64,000 bases of DNA from Undaria pinnatifida (taxonomy: Eukaryota > Sar > Phaeophyceae > Laminariales > Alariaceae): assembly GCA_012845835.1 (NCBI GenBank), contig JABAKD010000001.1, forward strand, positions 13,919,684 through 13,983,683. The letters run 5' to 3'. Shown here one piece after another: positions 10,820-24,000 of the stretch. A program made the position numbers and the translations under genes. Below the pieces are notes generated by a model. The model was not told the origin of the DNA and ran no database searches. It saw only the letters and a list, made by a program, of their open reading frames with translations. The number at the start of each line of letters is the position of its first letter. Position 1 is the stretch's first letter.

Positions 10820-11025
10820 CATCTGCGCTCTAATCAACATTGGAAGCTCCTCCAAGCTCCTCCCAAAAGGCGTTCTGCCTTTGACAAGACCAAGGGCGGC
10901 ATCAGCCCCCCCCCCCCCCGCCCCCGCCCCGACAACACCAAGGGGGGCAGCAATCCTCCCCACCCCCCCCCCCCCTCTCTCGAGGCAGCGACTTTCCACA
11001 CCCTAATCGAATTCCTGGCCCATAT
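10820..11025 (-). pseudogene. Decayed duplicate of the large gene's 3' end
   Basis: The blocks at 10820-10900 and 10976-11024 match 11300-11380 and 11403-11450. Shared words are aatcaacattggaa/aatcaatattggaa, aaaaggcg, gacaa.accaaggg, a long C run, ctctc.cgaggca and ccctaatcgaa.tcctg. The last of these includes the stop and preceding Phe-Asp of the candidate terminal exon. A third partial block (ttggtgttgtcggggcggg on the minus strand) lies at about 10925-10975. Confidence 0.5.
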
Positions 11026-11433
11026 GCTGCAATGCCTACCCAACCTAAAAATTGGTAAAATAAAGATCAAGTCGGTCGCCGCCGAGAGTCTTAGCAACTG
11101 TAATCCTAGGATACAACTAGACCAGGTAACTGTTATCTGATAGGGATTGTGCACCCTTCCGAACGTCAGAAAAGACACGTCAACATCTTTCGTGATGGCG
11201 ATGCCTACGGCCATCAATTTTACCGGCAAACTGTTAAGATACACCGGGTACACCATAACATCTACCGTACTATTGCAGAGCGGCGAGAGCCTCCGTCGCC
11301 AACCTCCTCGCATCGGCGCTCTCATCAATATTGGAAACTCCTTTCAAAAGGCGTCTCGCTCTCGACAACACCAAGGGGGACAGCATCCCACCGCCCCCCC
11401 CCTCTCCCTCGCGAGGCAACGATTCGTCGCTCC

Positions 11434-11526
11434 CTAATCGAAGTCCTGTTTCGTTTGTACCACCCGTGGAGCCTGTTGCTGTTCTGGTACGGGCAGCGCT
11501 CGGAGAAGCCCCTGCCGCGGCCACTC
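11434..11526 (-). CDS. Candidate terminal exon of the HEAT/ARM-like gene
   Basis: On the minus strand an acceptor gctcctcttag opens a phase-0 frame of 30 residues beginning EWPRQGLLRALPVPEQQQ and ending QDFD with a TAG stop. Phase 0 matches the donor of the exon at 11758. The stop region is one of the pieces duplicated at 10976-11024. An overlapping frame (ARRLLKGVSNIDESADARRL at 11270-11551) also looks protein-like but does not fit the phase, so this call is tentative. Confidence 0.35.
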   Translation of the reverse strand, partial: EWPRQGLLRALPVPEQQQAPRVVQTKQDFD

Positions 11527-11878
11527 CTAAGAGGAGCTTCAGTCCTGACAAGCGGACCTTCCGAAAAGGCGCATTATCATGGGGGGGGAGGGTGTGTGTG
11601 ACAAGGGGAAGAGGCGTGATGGCGGGGTTGCAACTTCATATTTTCAAACGTCAGTGTTTCGCTCAAGATAGAGAGCTCCTCAAGTAAGAATTCCCCGAAC
11701 ACGTAGGTATAGCATGCGTCAATACCTATCCTACAGTCAGTGTAGGTCTGCCCGCACCTGTTCGTCTTGGCTCTGATCCAAGGCGTCGCAGGCCACTCCC
11801 ATCACATCGTCGCGTGTGCACGCGATTTTGTCTCCGGCACCGCCGCCGCCGCTGCCGCTGCCTCTAGAAGTCGCACTG

Positions 11879-11910
<32 letters not shown>

Positions 11911-14900
11911 GGGGTTGGTGTGGGGGCCGGCATTGGTGGTAATGCCACCGGCACCGTCGGTGCTACTTCCGCCGCTAGTACCGCTGATGCCATCGATGCC
12001 GCTGGTACCGCTGATGGTACTGATGCCACTGGTACCGCTGATGCCACTGGTACCGCCGTCAGAGAATAGGCCCTTGGTTCGGTACACCATGGCGAACACG
12101 CCCTAGACACGAAACATAAAAACGGGGGGGGGGGGGACCAACGAGCGACGATCACAGAAACAAAAGGGAGAGTTAATGCAATCAGAAATTTAGCAGCGCA
12201 CAATCGGCATTCTGTATTGCGTGTGCATGTATCATGGCATGCACTATTAATGCGTGTTTCATGTATGATGCACGCGTATGATTCTTCCGGGAGGCGAGCT
12301 TGGTTGCAGCTCACATCCAACTCCGTTTGGGATGTCAAGGTGGAAAAACATTCCTACAAAAGAAAGTACCAGGTAACGATTAATCTATAAGCAAATGAAT
12401 ACGAAACACCATAGATTGCCCGTCCTTCCGATTAACGAAAAAGCCATTTATCATGTTTCCAGCTCTTCAATCAACGCAAACATAAACACAAAACGGCGCA
12501 GAGGTACTTTTCTCTACGTTCCATCAACCAAGGGTCAAACCTCGCCCCGTTTCCATTATTTTATCTGGATAAAAGCCTGCCCATTAACCCCGTTTAGAAC
12601 TGCACTCGGTGTTTGGGGGGAAAACACTTGGAATTAGTGTGGGACGCGTGCTACGATAGAGGTAGCAGTTTTTCGCCGGAAAACACTTCCAGCTGACGAG
12701 GCTCGTAACCTGAGGAAGCTTTATATTTCTAATTATATCCTCCGGCGGATGGGGAAAAGTAAAGGTTAACGCCTTTACGACTGAAACCCCATTTTCGGGG
12801 ACAAAATCACTTGGAAATAGTATAGGGAAGGGTTTTGGGGCCCTACAGGGACTAAGCTCACCACACTTCAACGTGTTTCTCATGCATGTCATGTGACAAT
12901 TTAACTCAATAGTGTTCGCACGCCAGCGCTAGCTGGCGCATCCTTCATTTCCGGTGGTGTAGCGACAGCGCGACACGGAGGAAACCACCCAACCATCGCT
13001 CCGATGTTACGCGATTCCCATTATATACCTAGGCCGCTGAAATTATCCATCTGGTTACGCTTCCATGTTTCCCGAGGTCAGCGGGTGGGCGAGAGGCGAA
13101 GAGCTCCTCGAACGAAAAGCCGCGAAAAAAATAGGAAAATAAACGCGTGGAACTAGTGTAGAACGACATTTATATCGGAAACAAAAAAATGTTGCAAAAG
13201 GAACCCCCCCCCGACCCCTCCCCCCGTGTTATTCGATGCTGCCATCTGACGCCTGCCGAGATAGAGGCAACTAGCAGCACTTTATGGAAAACATGTTTTC
13301 GATTTTCGGGACTCCTTAACCGAATTGAGGCGTGAGAGGGAAAAATTGACGACGAAAGTCGGCGATTACATGCGTCGAACACACGAAGCTGCCCGGGTCA
13401 CTGGGCTAGGTAGGGGGTGCGTCCCAACAGCAGGGTAAGGAAGGAGCTAGCTGTGCGGCACGCGAGGAGCATGGCGGTTCACGCTCAAAGCTGCTGGGTT
13501 CACGTTCTTCCCAGACTGCTGAATATATCGCACTCTCGTGTCTTTTCAATGACAAGCAATGTCTCCCTGGTCGTCGAAAACCCGATACGTGCTGCGTTCC
13601 GGTATTGTAGAGACGCGGAGGCGAACTGTCTAACAGACAACGGTCATGCACGGCAAATGCTTACCCCCCACCCCCCTTCCCTCTCCCATGCACAGCTCAC
13701 AGTAGAACACAAGAACCCCGCTTTTATCGCGCCGCGGACATCTAATGTGGTTCAATTAGGAATCAGTACAATACATGGCTCATACAAATAAATATGTGGG
13801 GATTGCCGTCAAATATAAATTAGTACCCCTAAACCCCTCCCACCTGAAGGAAGGCGGCGCGAAGAAAACCACCGCCGCGAGACGCTCCCAGCAAGAAAGT
13901 GTCCAGAAATTTCCCGCGGGTGCAGAGCGCTAGCAGTAGCTCCGGCGGACAGCGCCGTCCAGCCGTGACGGCCGCGTTGGCGAAACACATACGGAGCTGT
14001 TCAAGATACGCCCGAAATAGCGAAACCAGCCATAAAAGGAGACGGATATGTTCAAAACAAAAAAAAGGAGATGATCATCGAAAGTAATGCTAAGGAGGTG
14101 GAGGCGGAGGATCAGAAGAAGGACAACAATAAGGGTAAGGATACATACTATTTAACAGGATTATAAATATGGTGAGGAAAAGTGAGGCATGGGAGTAAAA
14201 TCAAAGGAGAATCAACTCGAAATACTGCACAAAAATATTGAAAGGTCAATGCAGGTTAAGTGAATCGGTGTAAAGAAAGGAAAAGTAGTGACTAAATACT
14301 ACTGAGAAGGATATGAGGTAGGAAAAGGGGTATAAGAGCGGGACTAGCAAATTACAAGGTTGATGACAAATCTAACACACGACGGCCAGGATGTACAACA
14401 AACGAACAAGACCAACACCAAGCACCAAACAAACAACCCAAACATTGTCTTGCCTGCATCGGCGCGGCGGTGTCATCATCATCTCCGTCGCCGCCCCCGT
14501 CCTTCCGCCCCCCTTCCCCCCGCGCGACCGTCCTCTCCACCCATTCCCTCCCCACTCCCTCCTCAACCACACCAACCACCGCAACTGAGGCGACAAACCC
14601 CGGCACGTCACAAAGTTTAGCCATCTCCTGCCCGCGCCGAGGATTTCTCTGCGAAAACACGTCCTTGGAAGGCGGTATTGACTCTACCCCCACCCCCCCC
14701 GTGGTGTTACACTTATCCCCGAAGGAGTGGCGGTGGTCGGGGTGGTGGGGAGGGTGGCGGCGGGAGGGGGCTTGGGCAGAGGTTTCTAAGAGAATAGCGA
14801 GGCAGTTTATGGCCCCTTGCTGGGCTCGGGCCACGTCCCCGTCCCTGTGTATAGGGAGAGGACCAGAAAGAGGGTTGTACAACGTGTTGTAGGAAAGGTT

Positions 14901-17900
14901 AGCCGTTGAACCCGTCAGCGTAGTCACAATCGTAATCGTAACAGCAGTATCCGTAACCGTGATTATCGGTGGATCAGTCGACAAGCCGTTTACGGTCGGT
15001 AGACCGTTTCCTATCTTCTGCCGCTCTTCAAAGAGCGGGCGACGGCGAACCAACCCGATTCCCCTACATAGTCATTACAAACGGTATGTAAGAAAAGAAA
15101 ACCACAACAGCAGCAGCGAGGGCCACAGAAATATCATCAAACAGAAGCACGGGCCTGTAGAAAGCGTTGTAGCAAGGGTTCATGTTGATTGTGCTTGGAT
15201 ACGATACGAACACGACCATGGTTGTCGGTAATCAGGAGTTCATTGGGACATGGGATACCTAGAATCGGGATGTCGATATTTGTATTATGAAGATGGTATA
15301 GCCGAGCCCGCACTAGACGTGAAGCTTTATGTGTGAATAATCTACTTCGGCGCTCGCTGCGTTGTACTCGAAGGAGCTCGATAAACACATGATGCATTTG
15401 GCCATCGGCTGGTGATCCCACCGCTTGAAATACTGTCCACACGACGGGTAAGCCCGCTACGCTTCGAGAACCACGAAGCAATTCGCTACCGAGAAAGGAA
15501 CGACATGAACAGCAACAGCAACAGCACAAACAACAACGACATCATCAGCACAACGAAGAGAAAAAAGGGCTGCAGGCAGTGTCGTAGAAGGGCTCCCGCC
15601 AGAAGAAGTAAAGGCGACATAAACAGCAGTAGCAACAGCAGCAGCAACGGTAACAGCAGTCCCAGCAATGACAGCAGCAACAGCAGCAAAGGCAGCACCA
15701 ACAAACAACACATTCACCAACACCGCCACTACTATCGCCACCACTACCACCAACCACCACCAACACCATCACCACCATGACCACCACCACCAACGCCATC
15801 ACCCCAACCCTAAGCTTTAAAAAACACTCTACCCTGGTACTTGGTGTGCCATACACGAACTAAATGGATAGAGCTACAATATACCCTCTCATTCATCAAT
15901 ACCACCACAACCTACAACAATTAACCCCGAATGTCAGCGCAACCACCACCAACGCGAACAACAGCAGCAAACAGCCCTCAATTTCAGCGCAACCACTACA
16001 ACCGCCACAAAACACGATAAAATAAACGTGTCTCACCGCTGGCGTGTCGGAAGCAGCGCAACCCTGACGATCGCCGACAAGAAACACGCCAGCCAGGGCT
16101 CTATCAACTCTCCATGGTTAGTAGCGGTATGACAGGCGGTGAAAAGCGCTCGCTGTTTGAAAAAAATGAAAATCGTTCAAGGAATCAAACAAAGGAAAGG
16201 GCAAACCGGGTTAGGAAGAACAAGGCACGGAAGAGGAAACCAGTTAGCCGCCCAACAGGAAGCAAAACACATCCAGCCAATCAAAAGCAATCAAAAGCGG
16301 AGGGGATACTGTTCAGCCAATCAAAACGGAAGGTGAACTCATTCGGCCAATCAAAAGCGAAGAGAAAAAGAGCTATCCCGCGGTAGGGGTGCAGCAGGAG
16401 TTTCTGAGCTCCTAACACGAGGGGCTCAATATCTCACCCGAAACATGACTTGGAAGGCGTTATTTCGCGCAATCCGACCAACACTTCTATGAGCTAGTCC
16501 TTATCAATATACGAATACAAGCGATAGTATCAGACTAGCCGGTAGTTCCTCACTTGAGGAGCTCAACCGGAAAGGTATACCTTTTTTGGGCTCAACAAGC
16601 AACCGCTACCGTGGAATGACGACCCAAAACACGTGTCACGAAAACAAGGTACGACGAGGAAAAAATTCAGTATCAACGGGAGAATAACCAAAACAGAAAA
16701 TCCGTCCCTGAGGGTCTTTCTCACCGCGGCCAAGGTTCCCGAGGACACGAGCGCGTCATCCCCTCTTGCTTCGCAGGATTTTTCTCCGATAATCGCGTCG
16801 TTTCCGAGCTCAACCGATTCGGAAAAACTGTTCAACGTAGAAACAATTCTTGGAAAGGTTAGGCGCGGAGGAAGTTTCCCAGAAACTTCTGCGGCTATCT
16901 TTTGGACCTGCGCGAATAATATACGGAGGGCGAGGAATGGGGTAAAGGGTGAGGGAGGTGTGATCATTCGCTCCTTGCTTGGACCATCGACCACGCATCC
17001 CTACCGAGACGGACCACGGAAGGGGCGGGATTAATCGGTTCCTGGAAAACTTGGGCGAGGATCCGCGGCTACATGTCGGACCTGCTAGGGGGTGAACGGT
17101 ATATCGACGGCAAGGAATGGGGCGGGTCATCGTGTGGATGAAGGGGTGATGGTACCCGTTACATACGGAGAGAAGGAAGGGCATGGGTCGGATGGGACGG
17201 ATGGGAGCGAAGGGGTGCATCCGTCATATATAGAGGGCAGGGGGGGTCCGTTTAATGGGAGCTGCGTGCCAAGGTATAGCCACAAACCAGACTACAGTAG
17301 GATAATAAAGGATATCCCAGGCAAGCATGTACGTAGGGCAAGGAAGTCGCGGATGGACGGGTGACATCCGTTTCATACAGAGGGCAGAGAGGGGAGAGAG
17401 GGAGGGTGATCTATTTGGTGAGGAATACGGACCTCGGATGTATAATTACCTGGCGAACGTTACTCGAGGAAACATAAGTCACCTGGTCGTATTCGTACAC
17501 CCGCGAGCTCCTCTCCAGAAGCAGCGAGCTCAAATCCTCCAGGCATCTCCTTGTCCCTTCTCCCGAATAGCCGTGATCATCATCACTATCATCATCATCA
17601 CTATCATCGTCATCACCACCACCACGACCACTACTATCGTCAGGAGCACCATCGTCCTCGTGAGTATCATGATCACCACTACCACCAGCATGGATGCCAT
17701 CACCACCAACACCAACACCGTCACCACCACCACCACCACCACCACCACCACCATCACCATCACCACCACCATCACCAACGCTACCAACTCCAATGCCACC
17801 ACCACCACCACCACCACCACCATCCCCATGATAAGGATGACAATGGCGATCACCTTCAGCGGCAAGTGCCTCAGGCGGAATCGCCTTAAGGATAAGCAAC

Positions 17901-20900
17901 GGAGTCAGTCTGGAGAACAAGAGCGCCTTCACCGTTTCTGCCGCCTCGTCTGTCTAACCATACCATGGCACCAAAGCCCATACACAATAGTACCATATTG
18001 CCATATTATCATGGAACCGCATTGCAATATTATCATGAATCCACATTACCGCAGCATCATGTAGCCACATTGCCACAGTGTCATGTAACCACATACCGCA
18101 TTGTCATAGTTGCAAGATGTCATACAACCACATTATCATAGTATCACAATACAACGAACCATGGAACCATATTACCATGTATCATGTTACCACAATACCA
18201 TGTGACCGTAATACCACATTGTCATGAAGCAACCATACCAAATCACAACAGTACCACATTGTCACAGTTACACACAATGCCGTATACCCAGTGCATATAC
18301 ATAACCATATTTCCAATTTACCGTGTGACCATATTGCCATGATACCGTATCACCAAAATGCCATATTCCCATATTATCACATTACGACGGACCACGTAAC
18401 CCGCATGGAGACGTTGTCAACATATGTGATACCGGGTTTCCAACACAACAGAAGGGGAAAACAAAAACGAACGAAAGGAAAAGGAGACGGGACGGGAGAG
18501 GGTGGGGGGGGGAGGGGACGCAACCGGAGGGGTGTGGACGGGAGAAGAGGAAAGGGGAGGGGGGGGGGGGGTGGGGGTGGGAGGGGAAGCAGTCAAGGAA
18601 ACATGGTCGGCAAAACACTACTTCAAGCAAACAATACAACCAACACACATGAACATGCACAAACACAAGGCACACACAAAAAATGCAAGCAATTCCTCCG
18701 GAGAGATAATATGTGACAGAAACCTGTAGCGTGAAACGACAACATGACAGCATATCCCAAATGGTGGAATCCAAAGGAACGCCCCCCCCTCCCTCCCCCC
18801 TCCTTCGGCGTCTCGAAAGGCATGCGTGGTCAGACGTCAAATGACTAAGGCAAGCAACAAATGCGTACACCCTTCCCCTCCCCCGCCGTCTCTCTCCCCT
18901 CACCTCCTCCCCTAACAACGCCTCCGTCAGATGCGCCTGCCCCCGCATCCTCTTGCGCACAATGCCAAACACCCCCGCCACCGTTGGCGCTCTCACTCCC
19001 TCTATTATCCCCTCTCCCGCCCCGTCCGCCTCGGTCCTTCCTTGCCCCCCCCCCCCCCTCCGTCTTCCTCTCCTCCCACCCCACCCTTCCCCCTTGCGCA
19101 AGAATATTTATCCCTGCCACCCCCTCCACCCCCTCCCCCACCCCTTGCCCCGCACCAAATCTCACCCCCACCTCCACCTCTTCAACTTCCCCAACTACCT
19201 CTATGCCTGCCCCCACCCCCGCCCTCTCGCCCTCCATAGTAACACCTGCCCCCGACCCCCCCATCGCCGCCACCTCCTCCTTCGCTCCCCCCGCTGCTGC
19301 TGCTGCAACAATCGCGAAAAATCGTACAGGCAGAGGGTCCTCTGGTGCGGCAAGCGCCTTAATGGCAATAGCTTCCAGGCACTCACTGAAGACGGAAGGA
19401 AAGTTGGACACCGAAGCTCGATGCATCCGTGATTTCCGATTCATGGCCGGATTCGGATTTGCATCCGGATTTGAAAGTTGGCTCGGATTCGGATACGGTT
19501 TCGGATTCGAACTTGGGTTCAGATTTGAAGTTAGATTAGGGTTGGGGCTCGGTGTTGGAATCGGATTCGGCTTCGAAGGCGAAACTTGGTTATGTTTTTG
19601 ATTCGGAAACCCAATTTGATTCGGGTTCGGAGAACATTTTGGGTTCGACCGCCTTCCGCCTCGGAGTCCGTGAGCCTGCCCCACCCCCTGTTTCCCCCCC
19701 TCCGCTAGGCCACGCTGCAGTGCCCGCAGCCAGGCGGCGTCGGACCGCCTCTTCAAACGCTTTGCCCAGAGGGGCAATGACTTCAGGACTCGGTCTGTCA
19801 AGCGAGAGCCGCTGCTGCGGTTACCGTTACCGCTACTGTTACCGTTACCGTCACTGCTACCGATACAGTTGCTATTACCGCCACCATCCCCATTGCCTCC
19901 TCTTCCGCGCCTATTCCCATTCCCGTTCCCATTCCCAATACCTTCAACACCACTGTTACCGCCCCCACCACCATCCCCGTCAGCGTTACCGTTACAGTCC
20001 TGAATCCCAATACCGTTCCGGCTTCCGTCACTATTACGGTTTGCGATCCCAATACCGTTACCGGTACTATTACCGTTCCCGTTACCGATACCGTTACCAA
20101 TCGACAGGGGGGGAGGGTGGCGGAGGGAGTCGAGGAGAGCGCAGAGAGCGTCCGGGGGGTCCACACCGCGGACGACGAGGTCTCCCATTACCTGGAAGGC
20201 TGAGGACCTGCCGATAGAAAACAGAAACAAGACAACCAAGCGGGAAGATGAGTTTAATCATCAAACAGGTCCCAAATTTCTAACATGCACAACCGCCGTA
20301 AGAACAAAACGACAACCAACTCAACAGACCCCCCCCCGCCCCCGCTCCCTGAAACTAGTACACGCCCCCCCATCCCCCGCCCCCTCCCGCCTCCTCCCTT
20401 CACCACTCCTTAACCCACCACTCTCCCCACCCGTCTCCTCTCACCTGCCATGCCCCCCACTCCCCCGCATCCCCTTCTCTTTCCCCCCTCCCATCTCCCC
20501 CCCCCCCTTCCCCTGTGTACCGACGTTTCCTACAACAGAGGTAGCACTTTTTGGCCATTTTTTTTCCTGAATGACAGAGGCTCCTTGACCCAAAATCATC
20601 GGAATACACCCACTCCGGTTCTTGCAAAAAAAAAATTGCTTTGCGTACCTCAACCACGGGTGTGTTCAATCACAAAAGCACTTCCAGTTTACTCTACACC
20701 ATAGTGTGAGGTATGTGAGGCATGATAACACCTCAAGTGAGGATCTCCAAAAAAAAACGGATCACCTCCATCTAAAGTAGCATGGGTCTACCCCCAACCA
20801 CTGACCTGCCATGAGATCCCCAACCCCCGCTCCCCACCCCCCCTCCTCTCCCCTTCCCCTCTCCTGCTCTTCCTCCCCCGTCCTCCTCCTCCTCGTCCCT

Positions 20901-21040
20901 GAGCCTTCGGCACAGCCGCGGGATAAGCCAGGCCGGATCAAGCGAAACCAGTCCGTGAGATGCCGCTGCGCGCACCTTAAGGTCGCCGCTCCAGAGTCTT
21001 CAAAGTGGGAAAATATTGGGGAGGCGGGAGGGGGATGGGG

Positions 21041-21071
<31 letters not shown>

Positions 21072-24000
21072 TCCGGTCGCAACACCGAAACATCTATATA
21101 TACAATGCAAAGGTATATACTTTCTGAGGCCCTCATTTGGGTTCAACGCCGACTTTGAGAGAAAAAATTGAGGGAAGATGGAAACGCAACCCGATGAACA
21201 ATGCCGCGGCCTACGGATACTACGAACAACAGCGCAAAAGATAAACGGCACTCCAGCGATACTGGGACGCGTGCCATTTACGGAGATCGACTGGTAACAG
21301 GATGAACACACGCACGAACAGGAAAGCATCGCCACCTTTCAGGCGAGCTCTCCTACGCTACGACTGTGTTCCGTTGAGGCTCTGTATAGACCAGCCAACA
21401 AAACAATCCCGAGTCAAACGCAACCAGATATGCAACAAAAAGGTGGGTCCCGTTTTTGCCCGCTTTTTTGTTCAAGAATTCGTCCTGCTAACAGCTGATC
21501 TCTGCAATACCTATAGCGTGATAGGGGCAGCACTTTTCTGATGAAGATTTTTCTGAACGCCGACGACGGGGGACTTCTCAACCCAAGTCTTCAAAGTTTT
21601 ATTCTCGCTTTGCAACATGATTGCTTTTATACCTAGGCGATGGGATTCTTTATCGGGTTGTGCACCGTCTTTTGCTCAAACGTCTGTGTTTCGTGCGAGG
21701 TGTGGAGAGCTTCCTCAAGTGAGGAGGAGACTCGGGGAAAGAAAAAGGTGCACCTCTCCTGTGGTATGCGTCTTGAGGTAGTTCAAGCAGATGAGGAGCC
21801 CCGCCAGACGGCAACATTTTACACGTCGGATAGATCACCGATCCCCACTTTTTGATCTACTTGTAGATCTTTCAGGGAAGATCTGTATGGTCTAGTTCAT
21901 GTTTCCGGGTGGGAGCCATAAGATCTGCATGATCTAGCAACTGTTTCCAGGGTTTGATCTGTTCTCCACATAAACAGATCCTGCACAATATCTCATAATG
22001 ACAGCTGCAGGGTCTACTGTAGATGATCTAGATGATCTGGATATTCTAGAAAATCTAGATCGCGATCTGTCGGAGGTGTGACTAGTTGTTCTAAATTGTG
22101 ATCTACCCGAGATGTGAATGGATGGTCTAGATCGTCATCTGCCCGAGGTGTGCGAAATATCTTGGCCCGGAAGTGCTATTCCTATGGTGGCACGCATGTT
22201 ATTGCCTTCCGATGGGGATCTGCAACATACAGTCCTTGCGCAATCTTTCACGACGCCAAATATGGGATCTATGCGATCTAGATCGCTAGATGATCTCGAT
22301 GATCTAGATCTACATGATTCATTAACATACGATCTACATCGTGGATGTAGGTGATCTACATGATCGAGATCGGAATATAGATCATGTAGATCGTGGGTAA
22401 AGATGACCTATAATGTGGGTATCTACTACCATTTAGATAGTAGATCTAGATGGTCTTGATCGTGGATATGGATACTCTTCATCGTGGATCTGAGCACAGA
22501 AGATCTAGGCGATCTAGATCGCTAGATGATCTAGATAGTGGTCTAAATTACTAGTTAACGGATGATTAACATATTGGATCTAGATTATTTATATGATCTA
22601 GATCGGGATATGGATAGCATAGATCGTGGATTTAGATTATCTAGATCGTGGCTATCTACAATATATAGATATGGATCTAGATTATCTAGATCGTGGATAT
22701 GGATGATCTAGATCGTGGATCTAGATCATTTAGATAATCTAGATGAGGAACGTAGATAATCCATGATAAAGGGTGGACACAGGTGATCTACATCATCTAG
22801 ATCGCGATCCGCCAGACGCGTGCAAAAATATCCACCACCGCGCGTTCCAATCGAGAGCTACGATACCCACATTTCATTCCGATAAGGTGCTTTGGTTCTT
22901 GCACGTAATCTCACAACGGAAAACAAATACGATCCAGATTGGTTTAGATCGTGGATGTAGATTATTTAGATCGTGGACGTAGATGGTCTGGATCGTTGCA
23001 TATCATATTTTCGGGGGAACTTAGTAATCAGGATCAAACATGGCCAGTAAAAAACAGTGGGGTATGTAGATTCTTGTCTTTATGATGGGTCTCGATTACT
23101 AAGGTCCTCCGTCATATGTATGCGTGCAAGCTTCCTACTAATAGCGAGAGTGCAGTGTCCGACGACAGTGGTGGCATTTTTTGGCTAAAACACTTTCTTA
23201 GTGACGGGGGGGGGGGCTCCTTGACGCCTTTACAACTGGAAACCCTTTTTGGGGGACAATGTTACTTGTAGTTAGTATAGGGAGGGCTTTCGGGGGGCTC
23301 TATAAAGAGGTTCTAACTCCTTTAGCACCGCACCCCCCGATATGGTAACAAAGCACTTAGAATCAGACCAGGTTCATGTGAGGAGTTGAAAACGGGTTTT
23401 AATTAAAACCAATTTCCACAGAAAAATATCGGTCTTGCTCGGCAGTGCTACCCGTTGCATGGTACACATGCTGCGGTAGAGGTACTCTTTTTCTTTTGAG
23501 GCAGGCTCCCTCATTTGAGGAGCTCTACAAAATCTGACCTTCACCGCTTTTGAGCCTCCGTACCCCTCCCTATAAAACTATAAGTAAAATTGCAAAAAAA
23601 AGGGTTTCCAGTTGTAGACGCGTCAAAATGTGACCTTGAGAGGAAAACGAAAATTCAACCCGACGACGAGTATTCCCATACAGCCTAGGCATAAAGAAAA
23701 GCCCATTGATAAAAAACATAATAGCAACCCGACGGTTGATGCGTGCTACGATAGAGAGGTGCGCCACATTTTCTCAAAGGTTCCTCACTTTCGGAGCCTT
23801 TTTAAGACACGCCCTTCTTGACCCAAAAAACTGATTGATTTGGACAAACATAAAGCCGCTTTGATCCCGGATGAAACAATCCCATGGCCTAGGCACACAA
23901 CGAGAACCATGCAAAAAAAATGGCCTATTTTTTTTATATTTTCCGACCTTTTGTGCAAAAATAAATCGCCTATTATTCATTTATTTTCTGACGATTTTGG

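Larger units (their letters stand above)
14845..16724 (-). other. Intron region with trinucleotide arrays and element G
   Basis: Contains an AGC/AAC array at 15508-15780, whose various frames read as Ser/Asn, Leu or Val runs. It also holds a CCAAT-containing repeat at 16268-16362 and element G copy 2 at 16400-16575. A missing small exon is expected here but none was convincing. Confidence 0.5.

Noticed and set aside
11270-11551. Protein-like minus frame with SADARRLATEALAALQ
   Set aside because: Phase does not fit the upstream donor at 11758; the stretch is in a duplicated 3'-end block. Kept only as an alternative.
17551-17889. His-rich plus-strand frame and poly-Val minus frame
   Set aside because: Shadows of the CAC/CAT array that codes a Gly-rich insert in exon 10 in another minus frame.
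18861-19601. 246-codon plus-strand Pro/Ser-rich frame
   Set aside because: Antisense to exon 9 of the minus-strand gene; composition follows from low-complexity coding on the other strand.
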